DNA of 23,024 nt from Phoronis ovalis (lineage: Eukaryota; Phoronida; Phoronidae), in contig JAOXYB010026845.1 in assembly GCA_028565635.1 (NCBI GenBank), forward strand, positions 8,696 through 31,719. Direction: 5' to 3'. The notes below the pieces were generated by a model. The model did not search any database. It saw only the letters and a program-made list of their open reading frames with translations, and was not told where the DNA came from. Made by a program: the position numbers and the translations under genes. Positions 1 to 10,596 of the stretch are shown in pieces; within the stretch, counting starts at the first letter, position 1; each line of letters starts with the position of its first letter.

Positions 1-325
1 CTAAAAAATCAGACAATAGCTAGTCATTCAACATTCAATCAACCAGTTGATACAGCCTACATTGGTCAGTCACCTGAAGTAAAAAGGCGACATTACTCAA
101 CTGACAACCAACCAATTACTTCAAGCTATAATGATCAGTCGGCTTTTCTAAAAAATCAGACAATAGCTAGTCATTCAACATTCAATCAACCAGTTGATAC
201 AGCCTACATTGGTCAGTCACCTGATGTAAAAAGGCGACATTACTCATTTGCCAACCAAGCAATTAATTCAAGTCACAGCAGTCAGTCATCTGATCTAAAA
301 AATCAACATTATTCAATTACAAGTG
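1..325 (+). repeat. 147-bp in-frame tandem repeat inside the coding exon
   Basis: Copy 1 starts at 1, copy 2 at 148 and a decayed third copy at 295; each start reads CTAAAAAATCA. The period is exactly 147 nt, or 49 codons. Over about the first 98 nt copies 1 and 2 differ at one base only (GAA versus GAT codon). The remaining ~49 nt have diverged, with changes such as TDNQPI versus FANQAI. Copy 3 keeps little more than LKNQ followed by HYS. The array probably continues left of the window. Confidence 0.85.
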
Positions 326-594
326 CTAACCCCAGGCAAACGACCGTAAACAGTTACAATCAGCAGCTAACCTACAGAGGAAAGCCGAGTAAAAAATCCA
401 ATCCATCCAATTTTTCAGTTTCAACGACGCGTTCCTCGAATAACAAGCCTAAAGCAACAGCAGCTTTAACGCCACAAAATCCAAAAACATCACATGTAAT
501 AGAAGAATATCGAACTGAGGATGAAAGAACGGATCAAACTGATGTTGATGACAGTTCAGAGATTGACTCGTATTCGGAGGAGAATTATTATTAA
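1..594 (+). CDS. C-terminal part of an unrecognised Ser/Asn/Gln-rich protein (partial, runs in from the left edge)
   Basis: Frame 1 is open from the first base to TAA at 592-594, giving 197 codons with no start in the window. This is probably the last exon of a larger gene. The residues are strongly polar (Ser, Asn, Gln, Thr, His, Tyr) with basic RRHYS and KKSN patches. The C-terminus turns acidic (EEYRTEDERTDQTDVDDSSE and on to SEENYY). No enzyme motif, membrane segment or folded domain is visible. The first third is built of a 49-residue repeat, see the repeat entry. An AATAAA lies 137 nt past the stop. The exact 3n repeat length, few substitutions and a clear 3' signal support real coding. 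The family is not recognised; a disordered scaffold or matrix-like protein would fit the composition, but that is only inference. Confidence 0.6.
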   Translation, partial: LKNQTIASHSTFNQPVDTAYIGQSPEVKRRHYSTDNQPITSSYNDQSAFLKNQTIASHSTFNQPVDTAYIGQSPDVKRRHYSFANQAINSSHSSQSSDLKNQHYSITSANPRQTTVNSYNQQLTYRGKPSKKSNPSNFSVSTTRSSNNKPKATAALTPQNPKTSHVIEEYRTEDERTDQTDVDDSSEIDSYSEENYY

Positions 595-730
595 TTAACG
601 TTAAAGTTATTGTATGGGCTTATATCCCGCGCCCCTTATTTCATCACATAATTTGCTAGCAAACTAAACCAAATCAAACCTTCATAATTATATAATGCTG
701 TAGATCAATTTTGATTGTGATGTCCATTCC

Positions 731-736
731 AATAAA
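731..736 (+). promoter_or_regulatory. Probable poly(A) signal AATAAA of the leftmost gene
   Basis: A canonical AATAAA lies 137 nt downstream of the TAA at 592-594. It is the first such hexamer after the stop, so it is the best candidate for the 3' end of that transcript. AT-rich DNA makes chance matches common. Confidence 0.5.
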
Positions 737-2472
737 AGAGAATGATTTAATTATAATGATAAATATCTCTCAAAAATAAAATCACATCATCATGTAATAA
801 AAAAATAATGTTTACCATGAACAAACTGCATAATCCCTGTTAGATAAATTAAGTACAAAGCATCTCATGACAAATTTACATAATCACAGACAGAGAAAGT
901 TGATAATTATATTATTACAAAATAAGGTTGAGATAGGTTTTATGCATAACCAACGTTTTATGATCTGTTTTCGGGAAATCATTCTATAAACGATGCCAAA
1001 TGATACTAACAGTATGTTGTATTGCAACACTTGTATACAAACAGGTTTTGTGATTATAGACAAAGGTGCAGTTCTGAGCACCCTCTTACAATTTATCCAC
1101 AAAACACAAGAATTGTAAGAATGTTCATGTGTGCCCAAAATTGTACGCAAGTAGCTTATTGAGGACAAAGAGCATACTGCACTCCTGTCAAACTCACTAT
1201 GCCAAGATGAGACACCCAATCTTTTCACCTACTGTAGGGAACAACTATTTGATTTATTGCTCTCTGCATTAACCACAGGCACAGGAGGCAACATATGGGC
1301 TGGTGGATCTGGATAGACACCATCAAAGTACAACCTAACGGTGATAAATACACTTTATTATAATTTAGATTATGTGTGAGTAAACCAATAAATGTGACAC
1401 TAGCAAATGTTTTATGTTCACTTCATTTTCTGCAAGGCTATCATAGCAAAGTCGGACACAAAATTCTGAAAACCATGTTGTCTTACTGAAATAGGCCAAT
1501 TTCAAAAAAAGATGTTTTTGTAAAATTATATCCTAACTGTCTGCAGGAATGTGTTTTACTGTGCCAATGTCACATTGCTGTACTTTAACTGGATCGGGCT
1601 CTTGACACAAGAACCGCACTTTCTATCAACTCGTGCATTTTTAGTGATCTTGAGGTATGTAACATATGACACTTAAAATGTGCGGTGTAGTTGAGAAGCA
1701 CGGTACATGCATTACAGGTATTTACTTGAAATTGCATTTAAAGTAATCTTCATAAAAAAAATACTTTTATCCCAAAGCAAATGCAAAATGCAGCACGTAC
1801 TTGGAATTTGTCAAGCACTGACACCACACTCGTCAACTGTTTATCAATTGATAATCTGGGTTAACCTGCTGGACAAAAACTGACTACTGCCGAGATAAGT
1901 TTTATTAATAGAGAGAGCGAGGGAGGGAGAGCTACCTGAGTAATTATGAAACAAAACATTTGGTATACTGCAAAGGTCATCAAAGGAAGTAACACCTACA
2001 AAATATCATACCTGATACAGGTCAGCCAGTAATTACCAGTAGAAGTGTTAAAATACTCAGTCACCTTTTCTGCATCTATTATTTTGGCTTCAGGGTGGAT
2101 GTTAATTACCATAGTCTGTGCAGTTAAAACTTTTGCTCCTGATAGAATGCAAGAAAAAATACAATTTTACTTAAAAAGTCATCATAAACATGGAAGCATA
2201 TTAACAACATCTTTAGAGCGCATCATAGCATATAATAAACAGATGAGGGAATTGAATAAAACCATTTACTTTTTAACATATTAAGCTACTAAGTTTAATA
2301 TCTGCAAGTTTCACACCTGCTGAGTTTATAACAAATAATAAAAGCCATATTTCATACAACAGACCTCTAAAGGTTCATTAAATTACCCCCCCATGAATTA
2401 GTTTCTTTCCGTAACATTTTAATTGTCAAGAGAGTAATAAGCATTGGTGTTATATTGTGTGTTATAATGTAG
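737..2472. other. Intergenic stretch between two converging genes, nothing recognised
   Basis: AT-rich DNA with no convincing gene on either strand. The longest open frames (884-1228 on -, 2045-2284 on +) lack flanking splice sites, domains or family resemblance and look like chance. A short purine-rich run (gagagagcgagggaggga) lies near 1910. No tRNA, rRNA or transposase was seen. Confidence 0.5.
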
Positions 2473-2478
2473 TTTATT
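2473..2478 (-). promoter_or_regulatory. Probable poly(A) signal of the minus-strand PPxY gene
   Basis: TTTATT on the + strand reads AATAAA on the - strand, 182 nt past that gene's stop codon at 2660-2662. The distance suits a short 3' UTR. No other hexamer was judged better placed. Confidence 0.4.
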
Positions 2479-2659
2479 CATATTATATTTAAAGTTACTT
2501 TTACAGACACAAGTTTATAAATGCTATATGAAATGGTATATTGTAACTATCAGCAGAGAATTTACATTGCCAAAGCCACGATCGTAATTATGTACAAGTT
2601 GCAAATAAACAATATATATTAATATAAAAAATTAATATTATGCTAATTGAAGGAAAACA

Positions 2660-5600
2660 TTACACACTTGTCAATCTGAGCCATGCTATGATTCTCTGAA
2701 TTAGTTGGGACATTGGTTCATAGTGTCTGCTGCTAAGTTTTGCTGGTATGAACAATCGTGATGTTAGCTGTATGGGCGGACTAGGTTCAGGTGTGAAAGG
2801 GACGGCAAAGCATAATCTGATGATACGGACGTAACCAACTGGTCCAAACGATAATTCAACAAACTCTGTTCTGTGGGCGTCAAGATTGACATAGTCTGAA
2901 ACAGAAAGAAAGTAAATAATATGCCCAACAAGTTCATATATAGTTCAATTTAGCTGGTGTGGAACAAAATTTTAAACAATTCAAGCTCGCATTAGAATCA
3001 TGACAATTACATCAGTGCTGGTAAGCTTTGGTAGAGGTACGACATGATCGCACAAAGATTTCTGCATATATGATAATCTAATATATGATTTAACACAAGA
3101 AGTGGTCAGCAAAAATTTATGCCAAAAGTTTATATATATTATATGTAAGCTTTAGATTTGTGTTCTGTTGTTGAATGAAATAAAGGAACTATAGTCTTAA
3201 TATGGAAATGATATTTTAATCTATACTCAAAAAGATCCTTTATTTTACAAATTTTCTACACAGTCATCATGATAATTTGCGCAAGAAAGCATACTCCACA
3301 GTATCTCATTTCTGAATATATAAATATAAATATATATCATACATAAGTAGTCTAAAAGACAACATAAAATATTCAAAACACTTACTCATGCCATGGTCCA
3401 ATTTTATATTTACATTCTGGATGTTTGTGACGCGTATTCCCTAAAGTACAATTACATGTATAATAATATTAAGTAAAGTTTAACTTTGTAATGCAAGCCA
3501 ACATGCATTATTAAAACTGCTAAATAAACATAAAACACAGATTTCAAAATGTTAATATCAAATTCAACAAATAACAAATTGAGCTTTACTGAAAAAGATA
3601 TTAAATAATTATAATTTTAATATTTCACAATTAATTTGTAATTCATGATTCTGATCATATTGAAAAAGACCTAAATTTAGCACCTATCTAATACTGATGT
3701 GCCTATAAAAGTAGAAACACATTTCCCAACAAAACAGGGTTTAAAAGGAAAATACCTTTGCTCAAAAAAGTAAGATTTCTGATATCAAATGGTAATGACA
3801 TTTCATTTCTTTGGAAAAATGAACGCTGCTTCTCTGCCATTTTAATTATTTGATAGTTGCCGAGTGTCAAATTTTAACATTTTAGTTTTGAATCATTTTT
3901 TTGACGAAATAAATATTTTTTTACTTAATATTATGAATATAGATGTAAATATCACACACTTTTGGTAATTTCAGTGATATTTAGAAAGTCTGTGAATGCC
4001 ATTTTTTTCCATTCATCTAGGTTTTTTTCAAAAAAAATCTCTCAATTCAAATGTATTTGTGTCAATTTTGGAAAGTATCTTTTGAAAACTCAAACTTGTA
4101 TAAAATTTTTAACCTGGCGCATTTATTTCCAGTCACACATACCTTCTGAGAATACAGCCAGTTTCCTCCTTTATACAAACAGCTTGTAAAGTTTTCAAAC
4201 CGGGGTTTGCCAACAGCATTGACAGTCTTTGAGATGCATTCTGGTTTAAAATCCCTAATACCTAGTAGAACAAAGCAACATAGTCAGACTTTAAATTTAT
4301 TATACACAGTATTAACATGTTGTGTTGTAGAAACCACAATTTTTTTTTTCTGCAGTTCAAGAAGTAAACAGAATTCAAAGTTAGAATCAACTTTTAAGTA
4401 ATTTATACTCCTTCATACAGAACTTTCTTACCAATCAGCTCGTTAGCAGAAGGCCCATGAATATAAAACACACGAATCATGAAGACATAAATTTTTGCAT
4501 TATTTCCGTTTTCGGTCCAATAAGTTTTGTCTGGATCCAGAACATCATCATGCCAGCTTTCGCAGTATTTGTATTGCAGAGTTTCAACAGTGAAGATTTT
4601 ACCTAGTAAGAGAAACAATATAGAAACAAATAAAACTTGTCTGATCTTCCTTTCTCTAGAACATCAAGTACATTGCTCATGGACATGTTTTTTTTGCAAC
4701 CAGTAGGAAGTAGTAATGTTGTGGTTTATTGAAATAAATTATATTTTAAGTCTAAGATTGTGAATGTGATTAAAGCTTAGACTGATGATAGATTTAAGAC
4801 AAGAAATTAAACTTGCGATTCTTATGGGTATGGTCTTCCTATAGATTAGGAGTTATGCCTCATGGTCCTCATGTAGAATAGGAATTATGGCTCGGAATTA
4901 GTGTCTGGGTTAAATGCTAAGAGCCACCACTGAGATGGCATTTAACATACAACTAAGCAGTACGATGTCGATAATAAAAATGACTAAAGACGAGAACGTA
5001 AGTATTCTACTGGACATGTTACATGTTGATAGTAGTGCGTGTCTAGACGTAATTTGACGTGAGAAAAATGGACTCTTTTTGTTTAGTAGTATAGATGTGT
5101 ATGCACCTTACATTTTTTAATGGGAATTATTGCTTAGTTAAATTAGGTGTAGTTTTTGGATGAATCCTTTGGCAAACAAAAGCAGTAACACTGAAAACAG
5201 AACTGCTAATTTTTTAACTGAAATAATACATTACCAGGTAATGGGTTCTCTCCAAGTCTTTTATTGAGCTTATCTATAGTACGACTGAAGGAATCAAAAG
5301 TGGGAATCTTTATCATCGAGGAAGCATGGTGACTTCTATTAAAACCAGCTGGCTGAGTCTAAAAATGAAGATAAATTGCATGATATTTTTTTTGCTGCTC
5401 ATTAAAGGAACAAAATAAACAAAAATGAACAAAATAAAGAAACATGACTACAGGTTATTATTCTAACCCAAAACAAATTTGAGCGCGAAATCAAAGAAAA
5501 TTTGGAAAAAAAAAATACCTTCAAAATATGTATTAAGAAAGCTGTCCTGCTTGCCAGAAAACAAGAGGTCTGCTTTTGCAAACAGATGCCCATCGCACTT

Positions 5601-8600
5601 CGAATTGTCCAGGCAACATTTTGCCATTGCAGCTATGGATATACGATGACATCTTACCTTGGGAACAAACGTAGTCGCCAGTAAGCGACTTGATAAAAGG
5701 GGCAGCATACATGCACTTAATACCATAATAATAATAGCTTCAGATTACCATAAAATTGAAGAAGCATTTTAAAAAGTGAGATTATTAAGCCCTTACAGCC
5801 ATGCATAGCACATTTTGAGATCGAACAAACTTCCAAGTGTAGTCTGGTATAACAGTAAAGTAACCAATTTGTTGCGGTGGTTGACTAGGGTCAGACCGAA
5901 ACACGAGCCATAACCTAGAAAACATACACCATAAATGTGAATACTGCACAGCTGCATGCTGCTATTAGAAATAAGCATAATATTATAAGCAATAGGAGGT
6001 AATACTAGAAGTTAGAATTCAATTCTACATGTCCCAGTCATTCTGTCCTACCAGTGTTTACCTATAGTCCACTAAGCAAAGCAAGCTCCTATACTTTGAC
6101 TTAATCGACCACAATAATCCCAATTCCATGAATATTTATGAGCAGCACAACCTAGTTTTCTCAAAGCAGAGTGCTCTTCTCAATTTCCTTTGGAAGTCGA
6201 TCTGCACACAATTTTCACAGAAGGTTTGTGGGTGTGTTTGCATTATGCTTTCTGACTGAGCACCTTACCAGAGGGCAATAAAATTCACTTAGTGAAAATT
6301 TGATTGGTTGAGAGATTACAAACATAAGCCAATAAAGCGGTAAGATAGATTATACCACAGTTTATTCAGAATGAGTCAAATTGCCAGAATAGCCATCGAT
6401 GGTAAGCGATGACACATTCTAGTTGGCAAAGGTATTTTTCATTCCATTTAAATTCAAAGGCAAAAACACTATATAGGGATGTTCTGTTTCAAGTTATTTT
6501 ATAAGATCATTCTACGCATCTGTCTAAAAGAAGAGGAAAAAGAATATCATCTTTGTGAGTTGCCTTTTTTCAATATAAAAATGATATAATTTTGAATTTG
6601 TTACGCAAAAGATTATGATAGCTCACCTGACACCTCTTACATACTTGTTCTCACCACATGACGACTCATGGTTGAATGTAGATTCTGTTTCTAATATGCC
6701 CTCATTTTTAACAATCCTCTCAATACTTTCACAGGTTCGTGCTTCATACATTGGGTTCTGAGATAACCATATATTAGCCTGTCCAAGGACCATACTAAAA
6801 ATAAACATTTATTCTTGTTAGAAATGATTAGCAAATTTCAACTACTATGACTGGTAGTCTATGCACACCAGGATGCAAATAATTTTAAGCAATAAAATAT
6901 AGCCTCAATTTTTACAAGTTTTATGCCACAAATTTTATTTGGTTAAACAACAAACCTTATGTATAAAAACTGTGGAACATCTTAAAAGAATGGTGAGCAA
7001 ATCACTCTGCTTGTGTCTGATTAACGTTTATTTGAAGATGATCTACCAAGCTGATGAACTATTTTAAACATCTTAAAAGAAACCTAGCAACAGCAGTTGA
7101 AAAGTTGTCGCTATCCTCACTACCATGGTACAAGACTAACTCGTTTCTGACATAGTAATTCGCTGTAAAAATTTTATAATATGAAGAAGCGTACTTTAAT
7201 ATATAAAAGTGCAGCTATTTTTAAAAAAATGTATGGAAGTTTCATTTCTGCATGATTTCAAAAATCGATTACAAAAGCATGAAAATGTGATCCATATTAC
7301 CAACTGATAAAAAAGAAAGTACTTTTAAATTAATAAATGCGTACTGGTACTACTTACTCAAATCGTTCAAATGTTACTGTTCCTGGTAAACATCTTGGTA
7401 GAAAATCAACATAAGTCAGAGGCATAACTGACGGATCAGGTACAACAGATTCATAAGCAGGAGGGTGAACCTAAAATGTGTTAGTTCTTGAAATACAAAA
7501 AGAACAGGTTCAAGTTTTGTATTTTGAAGTTACATGTCTTGCCCTGCATGGCTAAGAAACTTGTCGATATGATCCAAAATGTTTGTTTATGCTATTTTTA
7601 TGTGTGCTTCGGCAAACGGACAAACGTCTTTTAATTAATTTTGATACCGTGTTGTTTAAACAGAACTGTTTCTCCTTCTTAACAAATACATATGAGCCAA
7701 AATGAATCTGGAAGTATGTGCCATGATTTAATTATAATACATATTATATAGTAGATAACTTATTCCGAGATAACGCCGCCAAAATAATTTCTAGGCAAGT
7801 TGCCTGGAAGAGGTCATGAAAAGTTTGTTTTCAATAAATTTATTGGAAAAGAAAAGACAGATTATAAAACAACAGGTCATGAAAAGTTATCAAAAGTTGC
7901 AATTCTTACCAGTTATGTTAGAACAACTGATAAAAATTTACCCCAGGTTGATCCATGTACATGTAGACCGGAGGAGCGGATGCATACACTTCTTTTTGTG
8001 GTGGAGGACCAGGAGCCACAGTACAGCCTTGGGGTATGAGATATTTCATCTAGTAAGAGAAAAAAGTACAATGAATATTTTAGTAAATAATTTTGTCAAA
8101 GGTATCTCAACGAATGCCCTCACTGTCCCAAAACTCCAAAAAAATGTCAAAGAACAAATTAAATAGCTTAAAAAAAAACGTCAAGGAGAATGTTAGATTG
8201 GAACAACTAATCCCAGTTTGTCTATACAGCACATTTGAAAAAATCAACCATGCATAATTATCTAAACAAAATATAGCACATTTGATGAAATAACAAGAAA
8301 TCAAACTACAGAATGACACAAAATAAATAGTTTAGGTTTTCAGAAGGAAGCTTTGTTCAGTATGACTAAGTGCTTTTAAAAGCTGTTGAAAAAGACACAA
8401 TTTGGCAAAATATTACAATTCCAACATGTCTTAATTTTTACACATTTCAATGGAAAAGATGCAATTTTGGATTTGTTTCAACACTAATTATAGGTCTCTT
8501 TAAATTGCACTTGGGTGTTGTTACTCATTTTCAGTTGAGCCAAGTTTTAACTAAATTATGGCACTCTATCTATGTTTGCTATCGCAGTCATGATTGTGGA

Positions 8601-9246
8601 TACTTTTGAATAATATAAGAGTAGTTGTTTAATTGCTGAAATAGAAATAATTCTAAGTATTCCGAATCTGTATATTTGGTGTCACCCTGTACTTCCATTT
8701 CACACAATTAAATATATTTACTAATCAGGAAGGAATATTGTCGTCGTCAAAAATTCATTAGAATAAAATATATTAACCATAATTTTCTTATATTAAAAAA
8801 TTTGTTATGGTGCAGATTATTTAAGGTAGTCACAAATTCTGAGGGCGCCAGCAATAATCACTTCTTCATGTTACGCAATTCCATTTAACATGCTGAGCTA
8901 CAAAGTACTTGAGGAAAAATCGTGTACCTGTGTGAATGACAAGACACATTAGTATATATCATTACTTTTTTCAATTTGGCATGTATCGCAATGAGGGTAT
9001 ATATATACTTACACTTAAGTATTTTTGTAATGTGAGGTCTGGCAAATTGCCATTTTTAAAGGTACACATTTTGAACAGAAGTTTTTTTATCACACATTAT
9101 ACAGCATATGTACCACATGTACATATTTTCCACATGTACCATTCCCAGGATCTTACCTCTTCTTCTACCAAACTTATATCATGCAGTGAGTCATCATCAT
9201 TTCCATTGTCAGCTGGTTTAATAACATCTCCAGATGTTTCTGCCAT
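2660..9246 (-). CDS. Unrecognised protein of about 457 aa with two PPxY motifs and a duplicated domain (11 exons)
   Basis: Coding exons in transcript order are 9246-9157, 8049-7942, 7470-7358, 6794-6627, 5914-5797, 5632-5519, 5358-5235, 4602-4432, about 3833-3756, 3440-3386 and 2895-2660. All have AG/GT borders, and exons 1-8 and 10-11 join in frame. The start ATG (9246-9244) has G at -3 and +4. Residues 1-66 are acidic then Pro-rich, with PPVY at 56-59 and PPAY at 69-72, which are typical ligands for WW domains of NEDD4-type ubiquitin ligases. Residues about 83-180 and about 250-335 look like two copies of one domain: F-x-x-F, then N-x-x-L-x-x-N-P, then T-x-E-[ST], then a hydrophobic strand (GVRLWLVF; IYVFMIRVFYI). 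Copy 2 adds a WHDD motif near 295. The C-terminus looks beta-rich and ends WLRLTSV-stop. No signal peptide or membrane segment is clear. The family is not recognised. The exon 9/10 junction is off by one base and exon 9 has a weak acceptor. Exon 6 (114 nt, phase 0 on both sides) is the least certain of exons 1-8. Confidence 0.75.
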
Positions 9247-10410
9247 TGCCAGATTTCTTCAAAACATAAAGTAGTTGAAATAAATAAATTTTATAACTAA
9301 GTTAATTTACCAAGCATTTCCAAATACTTGACATGTTATAAATTGAAAGGGTCTGCAAAATAATATGTAAAAAGTCAAATTGACAGGAAGCGTAACGCAA
9401 GATTGAAAAAAGGTACACATTTTGTACAAAAGTCACAAGTATTTAGTCTTCATTTATACATAATTATAACTTCCTGTGCTATATGTACATGTACATAGTA
9501 CTGTAAAATGTGATGCACTGTAGTGTTTAAGTGAATACACCTACATGCAACGTACACAGGGGCACTAGATATATACTGTATCCGATATATACTAGTATGT
9601 CTAGTGTACAGTTATTGTAAATAATATATAAATATTCATAATAATTATATAATTTCCCGCCTGTTAAATATTTAATTAATTAATTTGTTTATATATGAAT
9701 ATCATGGAGTGTAAGTTCTGTTCAGCCATTGTAGTGCTTTAATGACTGTGAATCCAAAATACCATTTATCAGTTGGTTAATATTGCATTTCTTTTTAAAT
9801 ATTCATTGAAATGCCTTTTAATTATATATGGTCCTTTATTATTTGTCAACATATTTAAATTAAAATTTCTGAAAGCTTTAAAATTATATCATGATTTTCC
9901 AATACACAGTTAATATACCTGGTATGCCAAGTCTGTACTTTAAAAAAAATATTTGGTGCTATATACTTTAGGAGCTTATAGTTATAATTACTAATATATA
10001 TATAATTACTTTAATAGCTAGTAGTCAGTACGTTCCTCAGTGTTCGACTCGGACCTGCTGCACATTTTCCTATGTGCTATTCTCCACTAACAACAAACGC
10101 ATGTTCACTTACTAAAGTTTAAACTAAAGTATGTTTTTTTCCTCTTTTTGTTGAATGATCTGAATTTTGAAAGCAATTTGCAACCTGACCGTCTCTTGAG
10201 TCTTTGATGCTGAAGATTGCATGACCTTGCAAACTATTTTTAGTGGACTAATTTTTGCTTTAAATATCTTCTATTGGAATATATGGCAGATTTCCATCCA
10301 ACTAAACAATAAAAGGTGATTCGAAATAACAGCAAAAATCTTAGTTATTCTCCTACAAATTAGTTGGATTTACCTGTTTGCAGTTGCAATGAAAAATAAC
10401 GTGCATCAAT

Positions 10411-10476
10411 CACTTACTTAACAACGACCTGTTTAGAACACATATTTGTAATATACGGGTATTTTTCGGAATAGCA
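10411..10476 (-). promoter_or_regulatory. Possible noncoding first exon and start region of the PPxY gene
   Basis: The coding start at 9246 follows an AG (ttgaag, about 9260) that could be a 5'-UTR acceptor. Upstream on the - strand a donor-like AA|GTAAGTG lies at 10418/10417, and a second, CAG|GTAAATC, near 10372. Either would place transcription start close to the divergent promoter near 10.5 kb. This rests on splice-site shape and head-to-head layout only. Confidence 0.3.
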
Positions 10477-10500
10477 ACTTCCGGTAAAGAAACTTCCGGT
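10477..10500. promoter_or_regulatory. Two ETS/GABP-type sites in the divergent promoter
   Basis: ACTTCCGGT occurs twice, at 10477-10485 and 10492-10500, with starts 15 bp apart. Its reverse complement, ACCGGAAGT, matches the ETS-family consensus CCGGAAGT. The pair lies 97-120 bp upstream of the NFKBIL1 ATG and near the probable 5' end of the opposite gene. ETS/GABP sites are common in TATA-less bidirectional promoters of housekeeping genes; no TATA box is evident here. Function is inferred. Confidence 0.6.
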
Positions 10501-10596
10501 AGGAGAACAAAGTTGTGGAATGAGAATTGAAATCTTCAGTTTCTCCCGTTTTCCGCGTACTTTTCAACTAACCCCGGAGCTAATACCTTGATAAGT

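Noticed and set aside
884-1228. Open frame of 114 codons on the - strand
   Set aside because: No domain, no splice or promoter context, composition typical of chance reading in AT-rich DNA.
2045-2284. 79-codon + strand frame with a hydrophobic start
   Set aside because: Resembles a signal anchor, but the rest matches nothing and no promoter or exon borders are seen.
6284-6427. Small dyads (ttcacttagtgaa; ttgcca...tggcaa)
   Set aside because: Short arms with no flanking structure; expected by chance in an intron this size.
8370-8609. 79-codon + strand frame between exons of the minus-strand gene
   Set aside because: Intronic, no family resemblance, and no splice or promoter support.
10035-10065. 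GTTCGACTC resembling a tRNA T-loop
   Set aside because: Flanking bases do not form a T stem and no D or anticodon arm is present.
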